From Actinomycetospora corticicola (GTDB taxonomy: Bacteria; Actinomycetota; Actinomycetes; Mycobacteriales; Pseudonocardiaceae), in assembly GCF_013409505.1 (NCBI RefSeq), contig NZ_JACCBN010000001.1:5394001-5458000 (forward strand): a stretch of 64,000 nt of DNA. The letters are read 5' to 3'. The first letter of the stretch is position 1, and each line of letters starts with the position of its first letter. The notes beneath the pieces are model-generated. The model was given only the letters and a program-made list of their open reading frames with translations, ran no database searches and was not told the origin of the DNA. The translations under genes were made by a program, and so were the position numbers. Positions 7,931 through 16,009 of the stretch are shown piece by piece.

Positions 7931-9178
7931 TCACAGATCCTCCCACTCGATGGCGTCGAGGGCCTGGCGCATGGCATCGAGGTTGGTGTGCGCGTAGATC
8001 GTCATCGTGACGTCGATGTCGGCGTGCCGGGCGATCGCCTGCACCACGTGCGGCGGCGTCCCGAGGTCGAGCAGCAGGCTCACGACGGTGTGGCGCAGGT
8101 CGTGCAGCCGCACGCCCGGCATCCCGGCACGCTCGCGGAGCTTCGTGAACTCCCGCGACAGGTTCCGCGGCTCCATCGGCGTCCCGATCGTTGACGGGAA
8201 CACGAGGTCGTGGTCCTGCCACACCTCCCGGGCGAAAGCTCGCTCCTCGTCCTGACGACGGCGGTGCTCGAGCAGCACCCGCCGGGTCACCTTGGGCAGC
8301 GGAATCGTCGCCGCCGACTCGTCGGTCTTGGCCGGCCCGATGTAGAGCCGACCACCGGCGCGGGCGACGGTCTGCTCCACCGTCAGGGTCGCGCCCTCGA
8401 AGTCGAGGTCCTGCCAACGCAGCCCGAGCAGCTCGCCGTGGCGCAGCCCGAGGGTCGCGGCGGTGACGTAGAGCGGGTACCAGCGCGTCCCCTCCGCCGC
8501 CTTGAGCAGCGCCTTGGCCTCCGACACCGGCAGCCCGCGCCCCACCTTGTACTTCGGCGTCGGCACCTTGACCAGCTGCGCGACGTTGCGCGGGACCAGC
8601 TCCTCGCGCCACGCGCTCTGCAGGGCGTTCCGCAGCACGGCGTGGATGAACTGGACGTGGCGCACCGTCGGGTGCCTCTTGCAGCACGGGTGGCCGTCGC
8701 GGCAGCAGGGCTCGCCGCCCGGATTCCGCCAGGCGTTCTTCCCGTTCGCGCAGCACAGGCACTTGGCGCGGACGGTGGCCATGAAGTGCCGGACGTCGGC
8801 GCCGGTGAGACGGTCGAGGCGCTTCTTCCCGAGGATCGGGACGATGTGCAGCCGCACGACCGTCTCGTAGCCCTGGTGCGTCGTCGGGCGGCGCTCCTGG
8901 GCGACGCCGGCCAACCAGTGGGCCATGTAGTCCGCCACGGTCACCGACCGGTCCGGGACCGGGATGCCCTGCTCGTTGTTCGACTGCAGCCGGACGAGCT
9001 TGGCGCGGGTCTCCTCGAACGACCGCGAGGACACCCGCTTGCGCTCGATGCGCCCCGACGCAGTGTGGACATAAGCCGCGCCGATCCAGAGCCCGTCGCT
9101 GGAGCGCTGGAAGATCGTCCCCTCGCCGTTGACCTTCCGCCTCCGGCCGCCGCGGTCCTGCTCCTTCGGGCCCGCCAT
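7931..9178 (-). CDS. int: Tyrosine-recombinase integrase of the AICE
   Basis: A 415-residue integrase. It has an N-terminal arm-binding region, a SAM-like core-binding domain (about 78-200) and a catalytic domain with R246 (LGLRHGEL), K284, H359-x-x-R362 (LHDLRHT), H385 and Y395 (MTIYAHT). It catalyses site-specific insertion into and excision from the tRNA-Thr gene. A Cys-rich insertion at 140-166 (seven Cys in CLCC, CC and CC clusters) interrupts the core-binding domain and looks like a zinc knuckle; I recall it from other actinobacterial integrases. The start overlaps the xis stop (TGATG). The stop lies about 75 bp from attL, the usual placement. Confidence 0.95.
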   Translation of the reverse strand: MAGPKEQDRGGRRRKVNGEGTIFQRSSDGLWIGAAYVHTASGRIERKRVSSRSFEETRAKLVRLQSNNEQGIPVPDRSVTVADYMAHWLAGVAQERRPTTHQGYETVVRLHIVPILGKKRLDRLTGADVRHFMATVRAKCLCCANGKNAWRNPGGEPCCRDGHPCCKRHPTVRHVQFIHAVLRNALQSAWREELVPRNVAQLVKVPTPKYKVGRGLPVSEAKALLKAAEGTRWYPLYVTAATLGLRHGELLGLRWQDLDFEGATLTVEQTVARAGGRLYIGPAKTDESAATIPLPKVTRRVLLEHRRRQDEERAFAREVWQDHDLVFPSTIGTPMEPRNLSREFTKLRERAGMPGVRLHDLRHTVVSLLLDLGTPPHVVQAIARHADIDVTMTIYAHTNLDAMRQALDAIEWEDL

Positions 9179-9363
9179 CAGACGACGGCCTCCGCCTCGA
9201 GCAGCGCGGCGACGTACTCCTCGAGCGCGGTGCGCGGGATGCGCCGGGAGCCGCCGATCTTGATGGAGCGGAGGTCCCGGTTGCGGAGCAGGTCGTAGAC
9301 CTTGCACCGGCTGATCTTCAGCATCTCGGCGGCCTCCTCGGCGGTGAACAGCAGGGCGTCCAT
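9178..9363 (-). CDS. xis: Excisionase, MerR/HTH_17-type DNA-binding protein
   Basis: A 61-residue protein that is nearly all one winged helix-turn-helix: FTAEEAAEMLKISRCKVYDLL, then NRDLRSIKIGGSRRIPRTALEEYV. This is the helix-turn-helix excisionase-family pattern. It would bend attL and attR DNA and direct Int toward excision. It is translationally coupled to int through a TGATG overlap, as in pSAM2. Confidence 0.9.
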   Translation of the reverse strand: MDALLFTAEEAAEMLKISRCKVYDLLRNRDLRSIKIGGSRRIPRTALEEYVAALLEAEAVV

Positions 9364-9366
9364 CTC

Positions 9367-9714
9367 TCAGTCCTCCGGGGTGAGTCGGCCGAGGTGGCCG
9401 AGCTGGTTGTGGGTGGCGGTCAGGTGCGCGGCCAGCTGGGCGGCGTGGTGCCGGGCGTCGTCGAGGTGGCCGTGGGCCAGGCCGAGCGCCTGGTCGGGGT
9501 CCCAGCGGCGGTCGTCTAGGTACTCGGCCGGGTCCGCGCGGCGCAGCGAGCGGACGAGGAAGTCGAGGACCTGGGGGAGACGGCGGGCGAGGTCGTCGAG
9601 GCTCCCGACGACGTCGTAGGCCTCCGTCGCGGTGATCGGAACACGAACGGTGGCGTGGTTGGCCGCGCGGAGCTGGTCGGCCGTGGCGGCGACGGCGGCC
9701 GCGAGCCGGCTCAC
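9367..9714 (-). CDS. Small AICE protein of unknown function
   Basis: A 115-residue protein with a GTG start that overlaps the traB stop (GTGA). It is predicted to be largely helical, Ala/Leu/His-rich, with no membrane segment and no motif I recognise. The second half (DPDQALGLAHGHLDDARHHAAQLAAHLTA) looks like a long amphipathic helix. It is cotranscribed between traB and xis. Similar small helical proteins are common at this place in AICEs, but none has a function I can name. Confidence 0.7.
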   Translation of the reverse strand: MSRLAAAVAATADQLRAANHATVRVPITATEAYDVVGSLDDLARRLPQVLDFLVRSLRRADPAEYLDDRRWDPDQALGLAHGHLDDARHHAAQLAAHLTATHNQLGHLGRLTPED

Positions 9715-10928
9715 GCGACCTCAATCCAGTCGGCCCACGTCTCGCCGCTCGCACGACGGGCGTGACGGGCGAGGCGGTCGCAGTACTCGCCATACCCGCC
9801 GAGGTAGGGCGCGCGGAGCCTCGTGCAGTCGTGGCCGGGCCCGGACAGGTAGGCGATGCCGGGAGCGGCGTTGGCGTGCGCGGGACCGAGCGGGCGGGCG
9901 TCGTCGCCGTGCAGCATCGCCAGCGAGTCCGCCGGGACTCGGAACGACAGCCGGAGGGCGAACTGGTCGCGGGCGTAGCCGCCGCCGACGGCGTTGGCCT
10001 CGAACCGCTGCGCCAGCATCAGCACCCGGAACGCGGCCTTGCGGCCCTCGGACACCAGCCGCAGCACCGCGCTCGTGATGCGCTCGGCGAGCTTCTTGTC
10101 GCGCGCCTGAGCCGCCCGCAGCAACCCCGGGAACTCCTCGAGCACGACCAGGACCAGCGGCGTCCATTCGGACGCGGTGACGGCGTCCTGCCGGGCGGGC
10201 ATCGCGTCGAGCCGGTGGTCCATCTCCGCCACGAGCCGGTCGAGCATCGCGGCGTGCTCGAGGAGATCGCGGGTGCCGGTGGCCTGGAGGTCCCGGTGGG
10301 CGGTGCCATCGAAGGCGCGGCCTAGGACGAGGCCCGTGATGTCCGAGCCGGTGATCAGGACGTCGGGCGCGGCACAGAGCTGGGCGAGCAGGCCGTAAGT
10401 GAACACCGACTTGCCCGACCCGTTCTGGCCCTGCACCGCGAGGTGCGCCGGGCCGGTGAGCCGGTGCGTGATCGCGGTGCCGTCCTCCCCACGACCGAGG
10501 ACCATCCGGCCCGCGCCATGGGCCAGGGGCAGCTCTGGCAGCGGCACGCGAGCGGTGAGCGGGTCGGACTGGAGGAGCACGATCCGCACCCAGCGGCCGG
10601 CCAGCGGCTCGACCCGGAGGCCGTGGGCGCCGAGGGTGTGGGCGAGGCGAGTGGCCTGGGCGCGGAGGTCGTCGGGCTCCTGGCCGGGCAGCAGCTCCGT
10701 GGAGAACACGAGGCCGTCACCGTGACGGAGGCCGCCGAAGCGCGGGGTGCGGATCGTGGTGCCCGCCGCGACGTGCACGTAGTGGCACAGCCCGACACCA
10801 GTGCACGCCTCGCGCCACAGCATCCGTAGGTCGTCCTCGAGGTGCCGGTGCGCCTCCGCCGCGCGCTGCTCGAGGAAGCGGTCGCGGAGGCGGGTGACGA
10901 GGGTTGGGCGCCAGTCGATGCCAGCCAT
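9711..10928 (-). CDS. FtsK/SpoIIIE-type DNA translocase, TraB-like transfer protein
   Basis: A 405-residue P-loop ATPase. Walker A GQNGSGKS is at residues 167-174 and Walker B LVLVVLEEF at about 243-251. The region after it (AAFRVLMLAQRFEANAVGGGYARDQFALRLSFRV) matches FtsK/HerA motor domains. AICEs use a single protein of this family to pump double-stranded DNA between mycelial cells. There is no clear membrane helix, and the C-terminal tail is short for a TraB gamma domain. Start and stop overlap both neighbours, so it is embedded in the whiB-xis-int operon. Confidence 0.85.
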   Translation of the reverse strand: MAGIDWRPTLVTRLRDRFLEQRAAEAHRHLEDDLRMLWREACTGVGLCHYVHVAAGTTIRTPRFGGLRHGDGLVFSTELLPGQEPDDLRAQATRLAHTLGAHGLRVEPLAGRWVRIVLLQSDPLTARVPLPELPLAHGAGRMVLGRGEDGTAITHRLTGPAHLAVQGQNGSGKSVFTYGLLAQLCAAPDVLITGSDITGLVLGRAFDGTAHRDLQATGTRDLLEHAAMLDRLVAEMDHRLDAMPARQDAVTASEWTPLVLVVLEEFPGLLRAAQARDKKLAERITSAVLRLVSEGRKAAFRVLMLAQRFEANAVGGGYARDQFALRLSFRVPADSLAMLHGDDARPLGPAHANAAPGIAYLSGPGHDCTRLRAPYLGGYGEYCDRLARHARRASGETWADWIEVA

Positions 10929-11287
10929 CACGCGGCCCGCCGCTCGAGGCAGCGCGAGCAGAGCTGCCCGTCGACCGCCGGCATCGGGAACAGCAGCGCA
11001 CATGCCGGGCACATCGGCTCGTCGTCGGCGACCGGGTCCGGGACGCCGGCCGTACGGGCGCGGCGGATCGCGCGTCGGTCGGTTGGGGTCGTCGCGGCCC
11101 ACAAGCCGTGGTCCTGCCCGGAGTCGAGCGCCCAGCGCAGGCAGTCCGTCGCGACCGGGCAGCGCCCGCAGATCGGCGCCACCGCCATCTTGTGTCGAGC
11201 GACCGTGAGGGAGGTGTCGTCGTCGGTGGGCGGGAAGAACAGCTCGGGGTCGGCGTCGCGGCATGCCGCGTCGCACTGCCAGGTCAT
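10928..11287 (-). CDS. WhiB-family iron-sulfur regulator with extra C-terminal zinc ribbon
   Basis: A 119-residue protein. The WhiB Cys set is present (C in DAACRDAD, then CGRCPVATDC), followed by LRWALDSGQDHGLWA. The usual glycine turn G-[VI]-W-G-G is altered to GLWAATT. After residue 90 there is an added CPAC...CSRC pair, suggesting a small zinc ribbon not found in chromosomal WhiB proteins. It probably binds a [4Fe-4S] cluster and regulates transcription of the transfer genes. It overlaps traB by one base and the upstream small gene by four. Confidence 0.85.
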   Translation of the reverse strand: MTWQCDAACRDADPELFFPPTDDDTSLTVARHKMAVAPICGRCPVATDCLRWALDSGQDHGLWAATTPTDRRAIRRARTAGVPDPVADDEPMCPACALLFPMPAVDGQLCSRCLERRAA

Positions 11288-11691
11288 GACGCCGCCTCGG
11301 CCTGCGAGCCCTGGCCGGCGCGGGAGCGGGGCGCGGTGGAAGCGGTGGAGCGCACCTCCTGGCAGCGGTACCAGACCTGCGCCCCGGTGACGTTGCCGTT
11401 GCGGTCCTTCTTGTCCATCACGCCGATCTCGAAGCCGACCAGCTCGACCGGAGTGGCCGGGGCGAGGTCGGCGCCGGGGGCACGCTCGGAGACGAGGCCG
11501 ACCTTGATGATCTCGTTGGTGGCCCGGCCGAATTGGCGGAAGCGGGCGACGAGCTGGGCCTCCCACTTGGGCAGGCCGTCCTTGGTGGTCTCCTGCCGGA
11601 ACGAGTCCCCGAACGCGGTCTTGGGCTCGCAGGACAGGAACAGCAGCGACTCGAAGGTCGCGGCCTGGTCGATGGCGAAGTTCTGGATCAC
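11284..11691 (-). CDS. AICE accessory protein, unknown function
   Basis: A 135-residue soluble protein. GTG 11691 is chosen because AGGAG lies five to six bases upstream. It has alternating strands (LPKWEAQLVARFRQFG, IIKVGLVSE, PVELVGFEIGVMDKK, AQVWYRCQEVRS), suggesting a small beta fold, and a disordered tail. Its position between the regulator and traB resembles that of the replication/excision activator Pra in pSAM2, but I see no motif that proves homology. The stop overlaps the whiB start. Confidence 0.75.
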   Translation of the reverse strand: MIQNFAIDQAATFESLLFLSCEPKTAFGDSFRQETTKDGLPKWEAQLVARFRQFGRATNEIIKVGLVSERAPGADLAPATPVELVGFEIGVMDKKDRNGNVTGAQVWYRCQEVRSTASTAPRSRAGQGSQAEAAS

Positions 11692-11704
11692 GGGTGCTCC
11701 TCGT

Positions 11705-12118
11705 TCAGGGGTGGGCGGGGTAGCGGTGCACGTGGGAGAGGGCGGCATGGCCTCGGCCGAGAGCGCGGGCGGCGCCGATGAGCGCGGTGTGCGCGAGCGT
11801 CAGCACCCCGACGAACTCGACAAGCCGCTCGCCCGGGTCGCGCCGGCTGTCGTCGCGCAGCCCGGCCGTGCCGTTGGCGAGGGCGCAGCGCTGGGTGAAC
11901 AGCACGATCGGCGGGAGCCGGTCGACGAGCGTGGTCACGGACCCGAGCGCCTCGTAGAGCTCGACGACGTCGACCACTCCGGCCCGAGCGGCGAGGTTCG
12001 CCAGCCGCAGCGCCTCAGACGCTTCGGCGAGCGATGTCGAGACGGGATCAGCGGACCGGACGGGTGGGTGACGCGCGACGGACTCGTCGGACGGACGGCG
12101 CGCGGGCTGGGGGTCCAT
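11705..12118 (-). CDS. Small AICE protein, first gene of the int-side operon
   Basis: A 137-residue protein. ATG 12118 has AGGAGGAG about seven bases upstream. The body (residues 28-130) is predicted helical and Ala/Leu-rich with one hydrophobic stretch (FVGVLTLAHTALIGAARALG). No known domain is recognised. It starts the leftward operon and is divergent from the GntR regulator, so the operator repeats at 12137-12218 probably control it. Confidence 0.7.
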   Translation of the reverse strand: MDPQPARRPSDESVARHPPVRSADPVSTSLAEASEALRLANLAARAGVVDVVELYEALGSVTTLVDRLPPIVLFTQRCALANGTAGLRDDSRRDPGERLVEFVGVLTLAHTALIGAARALGRGHAALSHVHRYPAHP

Positions 12119-12136
12119 CACTGCTCCTCCTGGTAC

Positions 12137-12158
12137 ACGTAGGACGTAGGACGTCCGG
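12137..12158. promoter_or_regulatory. Candidate GntR (KorSA-like) operator 1
   Basis: Contains GTAGGACGTAGGACGTCC, with palindromic core GGACGTCC. It lies immediately upstream of the leftward operon start and repeats at 12195-12218. Confidence 0.65.
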
Positions 12159-12194
12159 TGTGTCGAGCAAAGCATGCCACACACCCGCTCGGGC

Positions 12195-12218
12195 AAGTAG
12201 GACGTAGGACGTCCTGTC
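12195..12218. promoter_or_regulatory. Candidate GntR (KorSA-like) operator 2
   Basis: A second copy of GTAGGACGTAGGACGTCC, with extended inverted symmetry AGGACGTCCT. The two sites are about 58 bp apart in the divergent spacer. This suits autorepression plus repression of the int-side operon. Confidence 0.65.
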
Positions 12219-12270
12219 AGTAGCCTTACCAACACGTGCAAGAACCGGAGCAAGCTTGAGGAGGTAGCCG

Positions 12271-13068
12271 GTGGCGCTCGAGGCGGCGAAGTCGCAATAC
12301 CGGCAGGTCGCCGACCTGCTCCGGGCTGCGATCGAGCGGGAGGAGTACGCCCCAGGCTCGCTCTTGCCGTCGGAGTCCGAGCTTGCCGCCGAGTACGGCG
12401 TTTCCCGGGTGACGATCAACCGCGCGGTGCAGCTCCTCCGCGGTGAGGGCATGGTCCGCGTCCTGCGGGGCCGGGGCACCGCGGTGCGGGCCATCCCGCC
12501 GATCCGACGGAACTCGAACCTGCGCTACGCCCGGTCCTCGCGAGAGGAGGAGGGCAGCCGAGGAGCCTTCGACTTCGAGCTCAAGCGCCTCGGGCTGAAG
12601 CCGGCCACGAAGCTCGCCCAGCTCGGACAGGTCCCCGCTCCCGAGACCGCACGGCAAGTCCTCGGCTTGGAAGCCACCGACACGGTGCTCATCCGCAAGC
12701 GCGAGATGTATGCCTCCGACGAGCCGGTCCTTCTCGCCACGTCGTACTTCCCTTGGATCCTCGCCGAGCAGGCCGGGGTCACCGAGACCGACACCGGGCC
12801 GGGCGGCACCTACTCACGCCTCGCCGAGATCGGGAAGGGCCCGGTCCGCTTCAGCGAAGACCTGCGAGTTCGCACACCAACCGCGGCCGAGGAGCGCTTC
12901 TTCGCCCTCGCCGAGACCCAGCAGGTCTACGAGATCGTCCACATCTCGTACCTCCCCGACGGCACCGCCATCGAGTACCGGGAAGACGTGCTTCCTACCC
13001 ACCAGTGGGTCATGCATTTCGAGTGGAACGCCGAGAACGACACCAAGAGCGGAGAGACCGAGCGATGA
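12271..13068 (+). CDS. GntR/HutC-family repressor, KorSA-like, with UTRA domain
   Basis: A 265-residue regulator. The N-terminal winged helix shows the GntR signature (YRQVADLLRAAIEREEYAPG, LPSESELAAEYGVSRVTINRAVQLL). A UTRA effector-binding domain follows (about 95-250, including RKREMYASDEPVLLATSYFP and YEIVHISYLPDGTAIEY). GTG 12271 follows GAGGAGGT. In pSAM2 the GntR repressor KorSA blocks the activator Pra and keeps the element integrated. Position and paired operators suggest the same role here. Its stop overlaps the PP2C start (ATGA), so the two are coupled. Confidence 0.85.
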   Translation: MALEAAKSQYRQVADLLRAAIEREEYAPGSLLPSESELAAEYGVSRVTINRAVQLLRGEGMVRVLRGRGTAVRAIPPIRRNSNLRYARSSREEEGSRGAFDFELKRLGLKPATKLAQLGQVPAPETARQVLGLEATDTVLIRKREMYASDEPVLLATSYFPWILAEQAGVTETDTGPGGTYSRLAEIGKGPVRFSEDLRVRTPTAAEERFFALAETQQVYEIVHISYLPDGTAIEYREDVLPTHQWVMHFEWNAENDTKSGETER

Positions 13069-13868
13069 GCCCGCTGCTCGAGATCGTCGCCGCGGAGCTG
13101 CCCGGCAACGGCGCCACCAGCGAGGACCGCGTCCGTGTCGGCACGAACGCCGTCGTCGTCCTCGACGGCGCCACGGGCAGCGACACCCGAGTGACCGTCG
13201 CCGACTACGTCGACCACCTGGCGGGCTCCATCATCGAGGTCCTGGACGCCGAGCCGGACATGCCGCTTCCTCACGCCCTCGCCGACGCGATCCGCTCCAC
13301 CATCGGCGCGCTCCGTTTGATGCCGGGGGAGTCGCCGTCCTCCACAGTCAGCATCGCCCGCCGCCGCCGCGACGAGGTCGACCTCCTGGTTCTGGGCGAC
13401 AGCCCCGTCTACATCGGGCCCAACAGCCAGCTCCTCACCGACGATCGGTTGGCGCAGCTCGACCTTCCAAGCCGCACGAAGGCGAACCAGCGGCTGCGCG
13501 AGGGGTCCGGCTACGACGACGTCCACCGCGATCTTGTCCGCGCCGTCCGTGCTGAGCAGCTCCCGTGGCTCAACGAACCGGGCGGCTACTGGATCGCCGA
13601 GGCCCAACCCGAAGCCGCGCACCACGCCATCACGCGCACCGTGCCGGCCGCCGTGCCTTGGCTCGTGATGCTCACCGATGGCGTCGACAAGCCGCTACGC
13701 CACCTCGATATCTCGCCCGCAATCGGCCTGAACTGCACTACGGCTGGGCTAACGGAGTTCCTTGAACAGCTTCACGGTTGGGAGGATGAGCGCGATCCTG
13801 ATGCGCGCCTTCTTCCTCGTTTCAAAGTCCATGATGACAAGACCATGGCTGTCGTGACCGTTCCGTGA
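13065..13868 (+). CDS. PP2C-like Ser/Thr protein phosphatase
   Basis: A 267-residue protein with recognisable PP2C (PPM) landmarks in order: metal-binding VVLDGATG near residue 31, SSTVSIARR, LLVLGDSPVYIG, WLVMLTDGVDK and the C-terminal DDKTMAVV, where DDxT replaces the usual DN. It would hydrolyse phosphoserine or phosphothreonine with Mn2+/Mg2+. It is coupled by four-base overlaps to both the GntR gene and the Nudix gene. Its substrate is unknown; no kinase gene lies in the element. Confidence 0.75.
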   Translation: MSPLLEIVAAELPGNGATSEDRVRVGTNAVVVLDGATGSDTRVTVADYVDHLAGSIIEVLDAEPDMPLPHALADAIRSTIGALRLMPGESPSSTVSIARRRRDEVDLLVLGDSPVYIGPNSQLLTDDRLAQLDLPSRTKANQRLREGSGYDDVHRDLVRAVRAEQLPWLNEPGGYWIAEAQPEAAHHAITRTVPAAVPWLVMLTDGVDKPLRHLDISPAIGLNCTTAGLTEFLEQLHGWEDERDPDARLLPRFKVHDDKTMAVVTVP

Positions 13869-14308
13869 GCGATACGCCGCTTCACTCCGTTTCAGTCGCT
13901 GGAGTCACCTTCGACGACAGCGGGCGAGTCCTCCTGATTAGGCGCCGCGACAATGGCGAGTGGCAGGCACCTGGCGGCGTTTTAGAACTCGGGGAAAGTC
14001 TCGAAGTTGGAGTGGTACGTGAAGTCCTTGAGGAAACGATGGTTCAGGTCCAACCGGAGCGAATAACTGGTATTTACAAGAACCTCGCCCGCGGGATCGT
14101 GGCGATAGTTTTCAGGTGCCGTCCTATCGCGGGCATTGCTACGCCGACCGATGAGAGTGTCGAAGTTGCATGGTTCTCCCTCGCAGAAGTAGTCGAACTC
14201 TTGAATCCTGTCTTTGCGGTGCGCGTAACGGATGCAGCGAGATATTCGACGTACGGAGTGCAGAGTAGGTCTCACGACGGCGTGAAGATTCTTCCATCAA
14301 GGTACTAG
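13865..14308 (+). CDS. Nudix hydrolase (possible Pif-like immunity factor)
   Basis: A 147-residue protein. The Nudix box is visible as G-VLELG-E-SLEVGVV-REVLEE. The final conserved Gly of the GX5EX7REUXEEXGU pattern is replaced (TMV follows EE). The family cleaves nucleoside diphosphate derivatives. In pSAM2 the Nudix protein Pif blocks redundant transfer into cells that already carry the element, so an immunity role is reasonable by context only. The GTG start overlaps the PP2C stop. From about 13.7 kb the base composition becomes clearly richer in A/T than the flanks. Confidence 0.8.
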   Translation: MSDTPLHSVSVAGVTFDDSGRVLLIRRRDNGEWQAPGGVLELGESLEVGVVREVLEETMVQVQPERITGIYKNLARGIVAIVFRCRPIAGIATPTDESVEVAWFSLAEVVELLNPVFAVRVTDAARYSTYGVQSRSHDGVKILPSRY

Positions 14309-14343
14309 CTCTGGCAGCGGCGGCAGACAACACGGGGGCCTGG

Positions 14344-15960
14344 GTGCACGTCAAAGGCGCGAAGTTTGACAACTTCCGTAGGTTTCGAGACCTCGCAATC
14401 GACGGACTTTCATCGGACGTCAGACTGGTCGTCTTGGCGGGTCCCAACGGACTCGGGAAGAGCACCGTATTTGAGGGTTTCCGAGCCTGGCAAGGTCGAT
14501 GGTACGGGATGAACTGGGACCCAGACTACTTCGTTCGAGTCGGTTCCGGGGCGCTTCCCGTGACTGGTCCTGATCAGGCCAACGTCGAGTTTTACGAAGG
14601 AGACGTTGCTACTGACGTGGAACGGGTTAAGAAAGCGTTCTACTTCAGAACGGCGTATCGCATTGAGGCGGACTTCAGCTCTGCAGGCGGGGTTCCTCGC
14701 ATGGGGGCTCTCGTCTCTGACCCCAGATTCAGTCGAATGTCCGAAACTGACGCTGCTGTCAGTCAGAATTACAATCGAATTATCGAGGAAGCTGTCCGGG
14801 AGCTATTCGACGCGTCTAAGGTTCAAACAACGGAGGATATTCGCCGCGCACTCCTTGCGGACATAACAGATTCGATGAGGAACATCTTCGGAGAACTGGA
14901 GGTGGAGAACATCTCAGACCCGTTGGGCGGCGGATCATTCTACTTCTCGAAGAACGAGAGCCGTAGATGGCACTATAAGAATCTGTCCGGGGGGGAGCGA
15001 GCTGCGTTCGACCTCCTACTCGACATGGCGGTAAAGAAGAGGGGCTACGATGACACTATTTACTGCATCGACGAGCCTGAACTGCACCTGAACACTCGTG
15101 TTCAAGGGGCTCTATTGGTCGAGTTGATGCGACTTCTACCTGCAAACTGTCAATTATGGATCGCGTCACACAGCATTGGCATGATGAAGAAGGCTCGAGA
15201 GAGAGCTGAACAACTTGGTGACGTCGCCTTTCTTGATTTCGAGAGCTTCAATCCAGCTCAAGTGGGTCAGGTCCTAAAGCCAGCGAAAGTCGATCGAGCC
15301 TTTTGGCAGAGGACGCTCAGCGTTGCACTGGATGAGATTGCTGATCTCGTCGCGCCGCGCACGCTTGTACTGGTAGAGGGCAAGCCTGGGTGGACAGACG
15401 GGGCTACCCGACGCGCCAACGTTTCGTTCGATGCGAGGTGCTACGAGAACATCTTCTCGTCAGTTAAGCCCGATGTGGTCTTCATGAGCGTTGGAGGCTC
15501 CGCCGATGTTGAGGACGATACGCTCCATCTGACGGAAACAACGCCGATCATCTCTCGGGCAACTCAGGTCCTTCGCGTGATCGATCGCGACGATAGGAGC
15601 GAGAAGCAAAGGGAGGAGTACCGACAGGACGGGGTTCGCGTCCTTCGCCGTAGGGACCTGGAGAACTATCTCTTCGGTGACGGGGTCATTAGGGCCTATT
15701 GCGCGAACGTAGGGCATTCGGAAATCGCAGACTCAATTATCGAGCTACGAGATGCCCTGTTGGTTAAAAGAGTTGAGGATGGCGTCGGAAGCGGCGACGA
15801 TGTGAAAAGTGTATCGGGCGAACTCTTCACTCGAATGACGACTGGCTTGGGTTTGACCCAACAGGGCACAAAATTCGCTTGGATGCGGGACACGCTAGCC
15901 CCACTAATTCAGCCGGGCACGCAAGAGTATGAGGAGTTGGACGCCGATCTGTTCGGCTGA
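14344..15960 (+). CDS. ABC-type ATPase fused to TOPRIM/DUF4435-like domain; putative anti-phage protein (OLD/PARIS-like)
   Basis: A 538-residue protein in AT-richer DNA. Residues 1-325 form an SMC/ABC-like ATPase: Walker A GPNGLGKST (33-41), signature LSGGE (214-218), Walker B IYCIDEPEL (239-247), switch His276 in IASHSIG. Residues 338-538 form a TOPRIM-like part with Glu345 (LVLVEGK), D414-R-D-D (VIDRDD) and RRRDLENYLF (436-444). The last resembles the R-x-[DE]-[IL]-E-N-Y-L element of DUF4435 proteins. OLD/GajA nucleases join an ABC ATPase to TOPRIM; PARIS uses an AriA ATPase with a DUF4435 AriB, sometimes fused. A defence role is inference. The GTG start has only a weak ribosome site. Confidence 0.75.
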   Translation: MHVKGAKFDNFRRFRDLAIDGLSSDVRLVVLAGPNGLGKSTVFEGFRAWQGRWYGMNWDPDYFVRVGSGALPVTGPDQANVEFYEGDVATDVERVKKAFYFRTAYRIEADFSSAGGVPRMGALVSDPRFSRMSETDAAVSQNYNRIIEEAVRELFDASKVQTTEDIRRALLADITDSMRNIFGELEVENISDPLGGGSFYFSKNESRRWHYKNLSGGERAAFDLLLDMAVKKRGYDDTIYCIDEPELHLNTRVQGALLVELMRLLPANCQLWIASHSIGMMKKARERAEQLGDVAFLDFESFNPAQVGQVLKPAKVDRAFWQRTLSVALDEIADLVAPRTLVLVEGKPGWTDGATRRANVSFDARCYENIFSSVKPDVVFMSVGGSADVEDDTLHLTETTPIISRATQVLRVIDRDDRSEKQREEYRQDGVRVLRRRDLENYLFGDGVIRAYCANVGHSEIADSIIELRDALLVKRVEDGVGSGDDVKSVSGELFTRMTTGLGLTQQGTKFAWMRDTLAPLIQPGTQEYEELDADLFG

Positions 15961-16009
15961 TCGTCCCCATTCGTCCTTATTAGTGCTGCTTGAAACAAAG
16001 GGGAAATAA

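Noticed and set aside
11284..11691. Naming this gene pra
   Set aside because: Position fits the pSAM2 activator Pra, but no diagnostic sequence is visible, so the name is withheld.
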